A DNA stretch of 64,000 bases from Takakia lepidozioides (taxonomy: Eukaryota; Streptophyta; Takakiopsida; Takakiales; Takakiaceae): NCBI GenBank assembly GCA_030704615.1, contig CM060732.1, forward strand, positions 33,337,053 through 33,401,052. The letters are read 5' to 3'. This document shows, piece by piece, positions 12,234 through 23,091 of the stretch. Every line of letters starts with the position of its first letter. Positions within the stretch are counted from its first letter, which is position 1. The position numbers and the translations under genes were made by a program. The notes beneath the pieces are model-generated. The model saw only the letters and a list, made by a program, of their open reading frames with translations. It had not been told where the DNA came from and did not search any database.

Positions 12234-14005
12234 CTTTTTATATTTTAGGCCTTTCAATATTTGAGGTACCATACATCAAACATTTATCTACAAAATTACA
12301 AGATAATATTTGGGCGCAGGGACAAGGAGCCAACCTCTTCGGCCTCCCCGGAATTTGACAGATCTGATATCAATTGGAGGCACATCAGGCCTGCATCAGC
12401 AATGAGGCTCCACTTCCATAGATAGATACTTCACTCCTTTTAGAATCTTCATCTAATCTCCCTCTTCCTCCAACTCTTCTCTCCCTCCCTGCTTCTCTAT
12501 TCATTTCACCATTCCGTCCCAGTTCCACGGTACGCTAGTCCACCTAGGGTTGCACCTGTCACACTATGCCGATATGTCCTTCTCCTTCCTGATAGGAGAT
12601 CAGTTCCATTTGGGTCCCTTCTTTCCATATAAAGAGGGTGATGCCAAATTAGCCTATTGATGAATAGGAGCCTCTATCGCTTGATTACGTTCTTTGCTAA
12701 GCGATGTTTAGTTCTTCGTTACATGAATTGTACATGCGGGTCACATATTTGCTGGAATCCGGCATGGTCTCCATGCGAAATACTTTATGGCAGCCTTCGG
12801 GCAGACAAGGGTTTTAATTTTTTCCCCTTCAATAATCTCCTTAATAAAGAAATTCCAAGGTCTACGTTCCATATGTTCGTAATATTATTATTATTATTAT
12901 TATTATTACTCAATATCATATGCATACATATTGCAAGACATATATTTTTAAGGAACCCGTCTAATAATCATCCATGAAAATATATCATAATACGTCCATA
13001 AATTCCAACCATCTTTTATTTCATATATGGCACGCCTGGTTTCCATCCCTCAATCTATGGAACAACATTAAGAATATCATTCATCCACTTATCATACTCT
13101 TCATCAATAAAAATAATTCCATTTCATTCCAGCTTGCATTCCATATCGTTCTATAAGTTCTAAATCCGTCGAAACTCCTTGTGAAAACATTGCTCATCAT
13201 GAGTATATGAAAATCTGTCAATTGGGTTGAGCACCACCAGTTCTCCAACCCCTTCAACACCCCCGAGTATGTAGCTAGGATCAGACGAAATATTGTTCTT
13301 CATGTTATCACATTATCCGCAGCTTGTATGTGTGTGGTGCATCCGAGAGAAAGAAATGAAAGAAACATACAGGGCATTTTTACAATCGTTGAAGATATAC
13401 AGAGCCAAATTTGTGACAAGAATTGGTCAGACTCTTACAATTTGCATGTCTTTTCCAGACCACGAATGGGAGAATGTGGCCTGAAAGTGTGAAGAATTTG
13501 TTTGGTCCTTGGAAGTGGCAATGGCCTATCTTTGTGTATCTGGGTTGAGTATTACAAAAAGAAGTGTCATCTGGCCCATGTTCACCCCTTTGTGAAGAAT
13601 TGTTATGTTTTCTGTACCCAGAAACAAGGTATAGGTTGTTTGTCATACACAACTTTCGCAATGTAGAATTGATATATAGTTTACTCCCATTCTCTGTGGG
13701 ATTCATCCTCTCTACCATCCTCTCTACCATCTTGGAGTCATCTTCCAACCTGGGCAGACAATGGGAATCTGCTAGTTTTGGGTTTTGGGACCATAACAAC
13801 AAGTGTTACAACATCTGTGATGTTCCTCGCAAAACCTTTTGACAACTATGCATGTTTTCAGTGCTAGTGGAAGAATAGAAATTAGAATTGTCATCAGCTC
13901 TAGGCAAGCTGACAAAAAGTGCAATGATACCACCTCTTTCTCTCTTTACATTCTTTTTTTAAATTACACTTGCAGAGATGCGGTATGCATGTCACTTGTT
14001 TCAGG
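12234..14005. other. AT-rich intergenic stretch with an ATT microsatellite
   Basis: A short ATT/TTA microsatellite lies at 12881-12908. The rest holds only short frames without recognisable domains. Nothing else can be supported here. Confidence 0.6.
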
Positions 14006-14218
14006 GTAATCCCCACAAGAGCAGACCCGGCCATCTTGGAAGTGGTGGTGGATGGCACTGCATACAACAATTGATCGCTCAACAATCTTTGAGATGAACT
14101 TGGTGGCTCTGTGGCAGTCACCACATATCCAAAGATTCTTGATGACACGCAGAGGTGTCCTAGGGGATGCGTTGATAAGCCCCAAAATAATGCCCAGCTT
14201 CTCGCTGTGGTGGTAAAG
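14006..14218 (-). pseudogene. Relic of a DYW domain (PPR-DYW gene fragment)
   Basis: About 71 residues in one minus-strand frame match the DYW domain of the PPR gene at the window start: LYHHSEKLG, then [29 protein letters not shown] and CSCGDY. The HSE and CGDCH motifs are kept, but the final Trp codon of the DYW triplet is lost and the frame runs on into non-homologous sequence. No PPR repeats precede it, so this is an isolated terminal fragment, probably left by gene duplication and decay. It lies 13 kb from the other PPR copy and in opposite orientation. Confidence 0.85.
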
Positions 14219-14452
14219 GACATTTACAACAACCGTACTCACAAAGAGAAATCCATAGCAAATGGCCAGACATGAGTACATAACTGATCGACCTAAAAAA
14301 AAAAACTATATACCGTCACAATTTTCACGTACAGCAAGTGTAATACTTCCTCACAGAAACAAAGAACTAGAGTGTTCTACCATAGCACCGTGAGATTAGT
14401 TCCAGGAGCAATCCGTAGATCAGGAAGATGAATCACAAAGTAGAGAACTTTC

Positions 14453-14721
14453 CACTACTACATTTACGTTTAGAGGGGTTTAGCGACGCATGTCCCCCTG
14501 GTGCCTCTCCCATGCGACGCCCGCCGCGCCCCATCTTGCGACGCCATGGGCGTCACTCGACCCCCATGCGACGTTTCCGACATCACAGGAATAATGCCAA
14601 AATCCACAAAAACGTGAATTTTGGCCAAGTCCTACAATGCGACGCCTCAAGCATCGCATCTAAGAAAATGGTTGTTTTACGACGCCGCGGCGTCGAAAAC
14701 CCCCCCCCTTTTCCTGTAGTG
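14453..14721. mobile_element. Short CACTA-like non-autonomous element (tentative)
   Basis: The left side begins CACTACTACATTTACG. The right end, read on the minus strand, begins CACTACAGGAAAAGGGGG, a typical CACTA terminus. The interior is rich in GCGACGCC and its complement, like subterminal repeats of CACTA elements. I could not find a matching 3-bp target duplication (TTC on the left, ACA on the right), so the left boundary is uncertain. Confidence 0.4.
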
Positions 14722-14879
14722 ACATATTGAGTTCCTAAATCATTCAACGTGTTATTAGGCAAATTTGAACTCAAGACCTCTAGATTATAGTACACATAGT
14801 AAGACACTTCACACTAACCAATATATCAGTTACAAAACTTACACACAAACATATGATTTGATTGTACATAAGGTAGTTC

Positions 14880-15260
14880 ATGCAGACATTGGTTGCTCGT
14901 CGGGACCTCAAAGCGACACTCCTTGCGTCGCCCAAATGTAAGCTTTTCATGTACCCTCTACTGAAGAAACAAAAAAAAGTTCAAGTCATTTTAAGCGACG
15001 TCTCAAACATAGCTAAAAATGACTTAACAAAGAACCAAATTTGCGACGCCCGGGCGTCGCAAGCCCGTCGCAAGGGCGTCACCAAAAAACCGTCGTAAAT
15101 TTGCGACCAATGGGGGTCGCAAATAGGCGAAACCGCAATTTGCGACGCCGACGCGATTTGCGACGTCCGGGCGTCAAAATATATATATATACTCTGCAAT
15201 GCAGAATTTGCACCGTCCGGGGGTCGCAAAGTGCGACGCCCGGACATCACAATTTAAGGA
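14880..15260. repeat. GCGACGCC/GGCGTCGC inverted-motif segment
   Basis: This GC-rich patch in AT-rich surroundings has many short inverted copies of GCGACGCC, for example GCGACGCCCGGGCGTCGC at 15043-15060. Such motifs resemble subterminal repeats of plant CACTA elements. The same motif fills the CACTA-like fragment just upstream, so both pieces may come from one family. Confidence 0.55.
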
Positions 15261-15471
15261 GGTACATTTGAATTTAGGCGGAAAAATTTCAATTTGAAAT
15301 TTGAATTTCAAAAACTTGTTGACCATTGACTCCGGTGTTGACCATTAACTCCGGTTTTGTCTAATGGCGATATGTTCATTGTTCTATATATATCATGCAA
15401 TACATACTTGAACCTAAGACCTCCACGTTATAACATTTTAAGACACTACAAACTAATCAACAGCTACACTA

Positions 15472-16660
15472 TGTAATAAGGTAGAATCTAGAAGGTTCTA
15501 GATGGAGGAGGAAAGTCCCTTAGAAGTTTCCAAAATAACTAGGAAGGTTCCTAGGAAGTTTGACTTGAGGCTCTCAAGTCAAACCTTTAAGATATTCATA
15601 TTATGGAGAGTAGGTCAAATCTTTGATAAAGTCATATTGTGGAGAATATCTCAAACCTAGGAAGGTTGACTTTAGGAAATATCTTTGATAAAGTCATATT
15701 GTGGATAATATGTCAAATCTAGGAAGGTTGACTTTAGGAAGCTTTGACTTTTTGCTCTCAAGTCAAACCTTTAAAATAATCATATTGTGAAGGGTATATA
15801 AACCTACAATGAAAACCTAGAAGGCATCGAGTTGTTTTGGGAGAAAATTGAGAAATACTTCTATTCTAGTTTGTGTAGATCCTGGGTGTTACAATGGTAT
15901 CAGAGCCTAGTCCTTCTTAAAGTTGGGAGTGAATACCTTCTTTAGGATAACTCGATTAAGATGTTTTTAGAAAATTTTGTTGTTAATATTTTTAAGTGTT
16001 GAATAGATAGTAGTGATGGTGCGTCGTAATTTTATGTATTAAATCAACCCCCTTTCCGTGATTTTCCTTCGTAGTGTGAGTTTAATATTATATGTCGTCG
16101 TAAAGCAGAAATTAGAGATATGATAGTACAGAGATTTGGAGAGGAACAATATCAAAAAGTGTTACAAAACCCACGACCTGACGTCTTTTCTATAATTAGA
16201 AATTGGAATGTATACATATGTGTATATACATAGTTTATGGATCAAGGTAGACATTTTTCGTCTAATTTTCCACCGCCAAATGTATTTAGTATCAATGTGC
16301 GCGCCATCGACAAACATCATCTTGTAAGATTATTAGTTGCAGAATTTGGAGTAGAATTCAGGAACCTTGTCATGAGTTCAAACGTCCATTTTGTATTACC
16401 AATAGTCACGTACGGGATGGTTTGGGATTGCACTATTTACATACTGTATTAGGATAAGAGAATAGAGAGAGTATACATTAATTTTAGAAGACAAACACCA
16501 CGAAGGAAAGAGTAGTGGAGCAAGATAGTGGACAATGAAGAAATGGTGGACAGTGCACATACTACTCATCAAGCCAATGATCAGACGGTGTGGATAATGG
16601 AGCGCTTACACGAATTGCAGAATGCTCTTGTCACGACCCAACAACAAAACAACGTACAGG
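15472..16660 (+). mobile_element. Decayed LTR retrotransposon: 5' LTR, primer site, gag remnants
   Basis: A putative 422-bp LTR (15472-15893) begins TGTAATAAGG and ends GTGTTACA, giving the usual TG...CA inverted ends. One base later comes TGGTATCAGAGCCTAG, a classical primer-binding site complementary to initiator methionine tRNA. The LTR contains internal repeats of GTTGACTTTAGGAA. Downstream to about 16660 are broken frames that look like gag (for example a stretch encoding MERLHELQNALVTTQQQN). No pol sequence or 3' LTR is visible. Confidence 0.7.
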
Positions 16661-16859
16661 GATGTCTCGGCGTGAGCCTGGTGGCGTGAGCGTGTGAACG
16701 CAGTAGCGCTCACGCCACTTCACCTAGAGTGAACGTCACGTCGCCGGGCTCACGCCACGTCATCGAGCTTAAACGTCACGTCAACGCGCGCCAAGTAAGA
16801 AGCAGAGTGTATTTTCGCGGAAGAGCACCCTCAACCGCGGAAACAAGTTGGACGAAATA

Positions 16860-17065
16860 ATAAAAAGACGTGGTCATTTCCACCTGAAAGCAATAGATGA
16901 ATGCAGCATGGATGAATGTAGAGTGGATGAGAAATAGATGGATGTATGGAAACAATCCAAGCAGATGGATGAATGTCGGATGGATGAGAGTGCAATGGAT
17001 GAATGTACAATGGATGTTGAATAATGAAAAACAGTCTTGAATGGAGGATGCATGAATACGCAGCA
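16860..17065. repeat. Degenerate GATGAATG-type minisatellite
   Basis: Irregular repeats around GGATGAATG/GTGGATGA fill this segment, just before a retroelement coding remnant. Unit length and order vary. I see no further function. Confidence 0.7.
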
Positions 17066-17114
17066 CATGAATGCACGAGGTGAAAGATCGGAGGTACATC
17101 CCTAGATAAAAGAT

Positions 17115-17582
17115 TTGACAGAAATCTTTGATAAGAGTTGGCATGGAACACCAAAAGCAGGAACTCCAGTTTCTGAAGCGGAAGGTGAAGAAGGAGGAGA
17201 GGATGTGGCAGAGCCAACGGAGAGTTCAGACTCTCCAACACCATTACAGTTGAGTTACATGAGTGAAGAAGAAAACCAAGGACAGAACTTGGAGGATGAA
17301 AACAAGGAGAAGAAATTGGAAGAGGAAGAATATGAAGAAGTAGACCCAACAGCTGAGGTTGAGACTACAACCAGGACATCCCAACCCGTTGGACCTGGAT
17401 CAAGTGGAGCACTTGGATCTTCTTCCTGTACCAATTCCCTTAATCTTTCTTGCAAAGAAACAGGAGGAGTGGCATCCAACTCTAGTTCTTCCGGTATGGG
17501 TGATGTACTCTTTGATCTTAATGGTGTGAGAGGTCCAGATGATTCCCCTATGTCTATTCCTCTCTCCCAAAGATATGGATAA
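17115..17582 (+). pseudogene. LTR-retroelement C-terminal tail fused to LTR sequence
   Basis: The first 100 or so residues (FDKSWHGTPKAGTPVSE, then an acidic stretch LEEEEYEEVDPTAEVETT) are repeated in inverted orientation at 19398-19808. From about 17424 onwards the frame is translated LTR sequence and is not a real extension. The fragment is therefore a displaced piece of the same retrotransposon family, joined at a short GATCTTCTT match to the LTR. No enzymatic domain is visible. Confidence 0.6.
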
Positions 17583-19223
17583 TTAGCTTTCAGATAGCTT
17601 TCTCTTTTTACTGAATATCTCTGGCGTCTAACTTCTCTTTCATCACTCATGTCCCATGTCTTTCATTTCTTTTAATGTGGCAATAACCAAAACTCTCTTC
17701 TGTAATATCTCTCGTATATGCCTGGGTTTCTTTCAAGCTTCAATGCACCCTTGGCTATACTTGAAGTCTCCGTTACCATATAACCATATGGCAAACAAGT
17801 CTGGGAAGCTGTTCTTGGTGTGAGTTTGATCCACAAAATATCCTTTGGAATCCAATTCTTTACCAGTACAAGCTCTTCATGCATATGAGTATAAACATTC
17901 ACCTTTCTTTCTTCCCAGCCTTCAAACTCTACTCGCTTAATGGATAGCAATGCTATCACATATACCAATGTTGGTAACCAACGTGCTCTTCCTCTACAGG
18001 CTACCTGATAAATCTTTATCACTCCTTTCTCCAGACCCCATTCCGGATCAGCATCATGCACTCGCTTAAGAATATTTTCTTTACAACCGTCTGGCAATTC
18101 CAAGAACCTTTGAAAGAATTATTTGGACAATCTTTCTTCCTTCGTTCCACAGGGAATTTGATTCACTTCAAATTCTTTAATGGTCCAACCACCATGATCC
18201 CACCAGATGCCTGTCACATCTGGTTATTCATGACTCAGTTCCCCAGTATGGTCGCCAAATGTCGCGCGGCTTTTACTTACCCATCCCTTCGCTATCCGAG
18301 GCGGAAACTCCAAGATAGAAGAGTTGGAAATCTCTAAGTACTCAGCCCGCGCAGAACAATCAGTCATGACCTACAGCTAGTGTATCATGGGGGTGTTTCC
18401 TATTTGTTTTCCTTTCCGCATTCATGTTAACTACCTTACTATTGATAATTAAGTATCAGTTTGCTTCATCAATCTATCGGATTCCATCAACTCATCCATT
18501 CATTCCACAGCTTCACTCAGATCTCTCTACACAGTGTGATTGTATCGTATAAGTATCAGATTATGATTTATCAGGTATCAGGCCGAAGCCATTGTGTCTC
18601 TAATCTGCTCTACAATATCACTACAGCTTTGCATATAACAAGCATCTACTAATCATCTCTCCTCCTTCACCGTGCTTTCCATCTTTGCTTCCGTTCTTAC
18701 TCTCCGCCCGATCTCCTCTCATGCATGACCAAGAAGTCCTCCTCCTCCAGTGCTTCCAAGATTCGTCCCCCTCTCAGTCCTTGCTTCTCCCTTTATCTTC
18801 CTACCCGTGGCTCTAACCATTTCCCTCACTAACCGTCGTCCGTGAACTAACATGTTCCATTTGCAGGTGTTGTTCCCCACATCCGTTCCCTGTCCTGCTA
18901 TCCGTTCCCTATGGTCGTGACAGCTGTGTCAAGCTGTGACTGGCTGTGTGAAACTGTGACGGGCTGTGACTGGCTGTGCGACTGTGTTTGGCTGTGTCGG
19001 GTTGTGACTGGCTGTGACGACTGTGACGGGCTGTGTTGGCTGTGATAGGCTGTGTTGGCTGTGATGGTTGTGTTGGCTGTGACGACTGTGACGGGCTGTG
19101 TAACCCCCCTCTACAGTGCGCTGTTATCAACCCTAAGGCTCCTGTTGGTCTCAGTCTGTGCAAAAATTAAGGGTACTCCTCAGATCCCGTAAAAATGTCT
19201 AAGTCCCAGACAGTCCTCTAACA
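17424..19223 (-). repeat. LTR copy a (3' LTR) of a minus-strand LTR retrotransposon
   Basis: This roughly 1.8-kb segment is repeated, in the same orientation, at about 19800-19813 plus 34789-36558 around the giant transposon. On the minus strand it begins TGTTAGAGGACTG, preceded by the purine tract AGCAAGGGGG (19224-19233), as expected for a 3' LTR. The far end near 17424 is uncertain. It includes a GGCTGTGAC minisatellite (18915-19110) and a shared segment with sequence GTCTAACTTCTCTTTCATCA. Confidence 0.7.
18915..19110. repeat. GGCTGTGAC/T minisatellite inside LTR a
   Basis: About 20 imperfect copies of a 9-10 bp unit based on GGCTGTGAC. A second, differently arranged array of the same unit occurs in the other LTR at 36240-36440, so the array predates element insertion and has since changed length. 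Confidence 0.85.
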
Positions 19224-19397
19224 CCCCCTTGCTGGTGCTGGTCCTTGAGGACCTGTTGTAGTTGTGGTGGAACTTCCACCAAGTGGTGGCCCCTGAGCAC
19301 TCCCTGCTACTGGCCCCACTATATTCACAGTATTCCCAGCTCCAGTTGCACTACTTCCCAAACTCCATGTCCCCCCAGAGCCAGATCCAGATCCAGG

Positions 19398-19808
19398 CTA
19401 CCCGCCTGATCCCCCTGAGCCGACACCTTCGTTGGCCTGTGATCCAAGTGCTCCACTTGATCCAGGTCCAACGGGTTGGGATCTCCTGGTTGTAGTCTCA
19501 ACCTCAGCTGTTGGGTCTATTTCTTCATACTCTTCCTCTTCCAATTTCTTCTCTCTGTTTTCATCCTCCAAGTTCTGCCCTTGGGTTTCTTCTTCACTCA
19601 TGTAACTCAACTGCAATGGTGTTGGAGAGTCTGAACTCTCCGTTGGCTCTGCCACATCCTCTCCTCCTTCATCATCTTCCGTTTCAGAAACTGGAGTTCC
19701 TGCTTTTGGTGTTCCATGCCAACTCTTATCAAAGTTTAGTGTCAAATCTTTTATCCAGGGATGTACCTCAGATCTTTCACCTCGTGGTTGATCTTCTTCT
19801 AGTACCAA
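19398..19808 (-). pseudogene. C-terminal coding remnant of the minus-strand LTR retrotransposon
   Basis: The frame encodes SEVHPWIKDL, FDKSWHGTPKAGTPVSE, an acidic low-complexity run and then Gly/Ser-rich sequence, ending close to the purine tract of LTR a. Its position just upstream of the 3' LTR suggests the C-terminal tail of the polyprotein. The element has lost gag, protease, reverse transcriptase and integrase: only about 570 bp separate the two LTR copies. TGGTACTAGAAG, weakly like an initiator-Met primer site, lies at its upstream edge. Confidence 0.5.
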
Positions 19809-19880
19809 TTCCCGGGGGCTGCTATTTCATGAGCCATGAGCCATGAGCGGCATGAGCCATGAGCAGAGTCGTAAGTGTGG
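19805..19880. repeat. Target duplication and left terminal inverted repeat, copy 1
   Basis: CCAATTCCC (19805-19813) is followed by the terminus GGGGGCTGCTATTTCATGAG and a run of ATGAGCC and ATGAGCGGC units. The right end, read on the minus strand, gives GAGGTTATATTCATGAGC followed by the same kind of units. The two termini are therefore imperfect inverted repeats made of short direct repeats, a plausible transposase binding region. Confidence 0.85.
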
Positions 19881-20276
19881 AAAAAAACATGAGCAGCACT
19901 ATTTTCCGGAAATGAGTGTCCGCGGGAATAGGGTTTAGGGTGCCACGGTCATAGGGGGAGAAGGACCTCCCGATGAAGGAGGTTCGGCAATGTTATTTAG
20001 AATTATATATTGAAAGGCAATGTTTCGCGAATGGAAGGGTGGTACTGCTCTGTACAATGGGGGCCCATTTCAGCCTACCAGCCACTTGCAAAATCCACCC
20101 ACACTCCCAATCCCAAACGAAATGAGCAATGACGCATTCTCGGAACGATGGACACAGAATAGAATAAAAAGAGGGCACAATGAGGTTTTTATTGATCCAC
20201 ATGAATTGCATTTGAAGCACGTCTACTGTGCTGATTGTGCAATCAAATCTTTAGCCCTGTGCCTACTGAATACAAG

Positions 20277-21113
20277 TCACGTTGTCAATGGGACTTCGAC
20301 TGCTCTCAGAACTAGCTCATGAGTCATGGGGCTCGTCCAGGTAAAGTCAATTGCAGCCGTTGTACCGCCCCTAGTGATGTTCACCACAATGTCCTGCCCT
20401 TCAATCATACCACCATCGAATATGGAAATCTTCACGTTTTCGTCGTCCACACCAATGCGAATGTCCCCATACAATGGAGAAGAGGAGCGCACTCCTTCAG
20501 GAGAATAGGTCTCTCCGATGGAGTCCACCCACGTCCAGTGGCAGCAGTTCCACCGCAACAGCATAGCAGTGCGCCTTCTTCTGCATGGGTGACCGTCGTA
20601 GCTGGGAAAATCGGAATCGAGGATGCGCAGGAGCCACGGACTCCTCAGACCAAGATCGTCACCCCGCTCGAAGGCGTAGTGGCCTAGGATATACTCAAAA
20701 GCCACCAATGTTTCCACAATCGAACCAGTATCTTCTCTGTAATCTGTGTACCAGATAACAATGTCTCCCGATGTGGCCGAATACATTGCATAATCGATGC
20801 CTCCAAATGGGCAGTCGTCCCAGTTCCGGAAGCACGGCATCCTTGCAAAGGAGGACCTGAGGACGACTTGGATGCCGATGACAATGACCTTGCGGACAGC
20901 TACGAAGCCCTTAGATTTTGGAAATGATGCGAAGCGGAAGAGCAGTCCGGCCTCCAATAATGGAGCATCTGGGTCCCACGTACCCACCGACGGAGGTGGA
21001 ACGTGTTCATCATGCCAGCGGTGGATGAACCCATACATCTTTCTCATCAACAAGTTATAGTTTGAGATCTGCCACCGAAGTCCATCCCCCCGGATGGAAA
21101 TTCGGCGCCGCAT
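20277..21113 (-). CDS. Unrecognised transposon protein A (copy 1)
   Basis: A 278-codon frame encodes a protein I do not recognise. Conserved-looking features are RMPCFRNWDDCPFGGIDYAM, SGDIVIWYTD, a WNCCHWTW segment, SPLYGDIRIGVDDEN, FDGGMIEGQDIVV and ELVLRAVEV near the end. The pattern of alternating hydrophobics suggests a beta-rich fold. It is clearly paralogous to protein B, encoded head-to-head on the other strand. The apparent start codon falls inside a degenerate palindrome (21096-21117), so the real start is probably internal or in another exon: a CTTTGCAAG splice-acceptor-like sequence precedes GATGCCGTGC, and the same arrangement precedes protein B. The copy 2 counterpart is frameshifted. 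Confidence 0.65.
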   Translation of the reverse strand: MRRRISIRGDGLRWQISNYNLLMRKMYGFIHRWHDEHVPPPSVGTWDPDAPLLEAGLLFRFASFPKSKGFVAVRKVIVIGIQVVLRSSFARMPCFRNWDDCPFGGIDYAMYSATSGDIVIWYTDYREDTGSIVETLVAFEYILGHYAFERGDDLGLRSPWLLRILDSDFPSYDGHPCRRRRTAMLLRWNCCHWTWVDSIGETYSPEGVRSSSPLYGDIRIGVDDENVKISIFDGGMIEGQDIVVNITRGGTTAAIDFTWTSPMTHELVLRAVEVPLTT

Positions 21114-21396
21114 TTACATCGAAGAGGGGATGGACTTCGTCGTGTCCAGTGGCTATCGGCCCACCTGGCAGTGACTGCCCATAGTTTGCATGGCATGGTA
21201 GGAAACTGAAACGGCTACATTCATGCAGCAGCCAATCTTCATCGGTCCAGGATCCTGTAGGGGGGAAATTTAAATGTGCCCTGGAGTGTTTGTGAGGAAT
21301 TGCAGCGTTAGCTTGAACTTTTTCCAGCCACCGCGCTGCTCCTCCTCCATCCAGGAGCTGCTGTCATTGAGCGTACTCCGCTACTTTTTTTCAAGG

Positions 21397-21975
21397 ATGC
21401 CGTGCCGCCGAAATCCAGCCGACTGCCCTTATCATGGCCACGATTATGCTATGTTCAAACCAGAATCAGGAGACATCATTGTCTGGCTCTCTGTTTTCAC
21501 AGACGCTGTTGGAATCAAGCAAGAGTCTTTGCGCGCAATGGAGTATCTGGAGGGCTATTACCGCTTTGAGCGAGGTGAGGGCGAGGGTCAATGCGGTCCG
21601 TGGGTCCTGAAAATTGTTGACCTCGATATACCAAGCTGGAAAGGGATGCCGGACAGATCACGCACGGCCTCGCTTTGGCGCTGGAACTGCTGCCAGTGGA
21701 CCAGGGAGGACGGCACCGGGGAAAACTATATACGTGCAGATCACTCCGCTCTTCCAGTGTATGGAGACATTCGGCTGAGTTGCGAAGACGAATCGCACGG
21801 GCACATGAGGCCCACAGTGACCTTGTCAATGTATGATGGTGGTATCATTGATGGACATGACATTGTCGTCGGCTCCAGCAAGGGCAGCAGAACGACCGAA
21901 TTGCAGTTTACCTCGAGGTGCCGCAGCAGTAATGAGCTTGTTTTGAGGGGTATCGAAGTTTCGTCGACTTGGTGA
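21397..21975 (+). CDS. Unrecognised transposon protein B, paralogue of A (only in copy 1)
   Basis: From the ATG at 21397 the protein reads MPCRRNPADCPYHGHDYAMF and matches protein A throughout: SGDIIVWLSVFTD, YRFERGEGEG, a WNCCQWTRED segment, LPVYGDIRLSCEDE, MYDGGIIDGHDIVV and ELVLRGIEV. The frame extends upstream to 21274, but the extra part has no counterpart in A and a TTTTTTTCAAG acceptor-like tract precedes the ATG. Function is unknown. The gene lies divergent to A and is missing from copy 2, where a roughly 770-bp deletion removes it (junction near 41640). Confidence 0.65.
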   Translation: MPCRRNPADCPYHGHDYAMFKPESGDIIVWLSVFTDAVGIKQESLRAMEYLEGYYRFERGEGEGQCGPWVLKIVDLDIPSWKGMPDRSRTASLWRWNCCQWTREDGTGENYIRADHSALPVYGDIRLSCEDESHGHMRPTVTLSMYDGGIIDGHDIVVGSSKGSRTTELQFTSRCRSSNELVLRGIEVSSTW

Positions 21976-22230
21976 AGCCCATGTAGAAGGAGGAAGGGCT
22001 TAGTTTTGTCTGCAGTTGGTAAATGTGAGACATCGTGTCCGATCAATAAACCCATCGTACCTCACTTCTGTATGATTGTGTTTCATTCTGTTGAATAACT
22101 GTCGGAATTGGCCCACTGTTTACAATTTGATGTCTCATTTCTACAATGTGTCTGTCCGGATGAATATACCAGAGTAACCGGTATGAGAGTCATGTGTCAA
22201 GAATATACCAGAGTAACGCCATGTCGGACA

Positions 22231-22954
22231 TTGAAATGCGGTGCCGCATTTCAATGCCGACATGGAAATGTATGAACCGCATTTCAGTGTCGGACAATGG
22301 AATGCGGTGCATCATTTCCGTCCAGGTACACGAAATACCAACACGGGTCTATAAATTGGACAGACAACGAGGTTGGCATTGCAAATGCGGCGACGCATTT
22401 CCAGCTTGGCAATGGAAACTTCTTTTTGGACAAGGGAATGCGGTGCCGCATTTCCGTCCAACACTTCGAAAAGTGTGACATTTCCGACCAGCGCGATGGA
22501 ATGCGTTACCGCATTTCCGTGAGAGGGTCTGCAAATGGACAAATTGCGATGTCCGTTCTGGAAATGCGGCGCCGCATTTCCATGTCCGTCATCGACTTTT
22601 TTTTGACAATGGAATGCGGTGCCAATTTTTGCTGATGGGCCTGCAGTTCGAACAACGACCATCCCCAATATGGAAATGCGGCACCGCATTTCCAATTCCA
22701 CCATCTCGACCTCCTTGTTCGACCTCTGTAAGCGTGGTGGCATCCATGCAATGAGCGGGAGAGGCCAAAACTGGCGTGTGGACAAAGAAAATTTTGGAAA
22801 TGCGGCACCGCATTTCCAATCGGCCGATTACTTTTTACTATGCCAACATTGAAATGGAAAATTTAGTCCCTCCCCTGTTTTGGAAATGCGGTGCCGCATT
22901 TCCAAAAGAGGTTTTTAGAGTTGCCAAAATTTTGGAAATGCGGTGCCCCATTTC
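22231..22954. repeat. Palindrome cluster 1, copy 1 (about ten copies)
   Basis: Copies of the 22-bp palindrome (arm GGAAATGCGG, centre YR, arm CCGCATTTCC) lie near 22231, 22382, 22438, 22498, 22560, 22672, 22796, 22882 and 22933, with half copies between them. Spacing is about 50-62 bp or a multiple. The cluster separates the 3' end of gene B from the 3' end of the methyltransferase gene, so it is not a promoter region for either. Confidence 0.92.
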
Positions 22955-23091
22955 TGATTTTGGGAGCGTCGTGGTTTGGGCGATTGTGTGGCTGGAATGC
23001 ACACTGGAGAGGGGTCACGAATGTCGGGGAGAATTTCCTTTATATACTCTGGAAGAGAATTTACATTTACAGAGACTTCATTAAAATTCTA

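Noticed and set aside
14453-14721. Complete CACTA element
   Set aside because: Only one terminus is convincing and the flanking 3-bp sequences do not match, so it is reported only as tentative.
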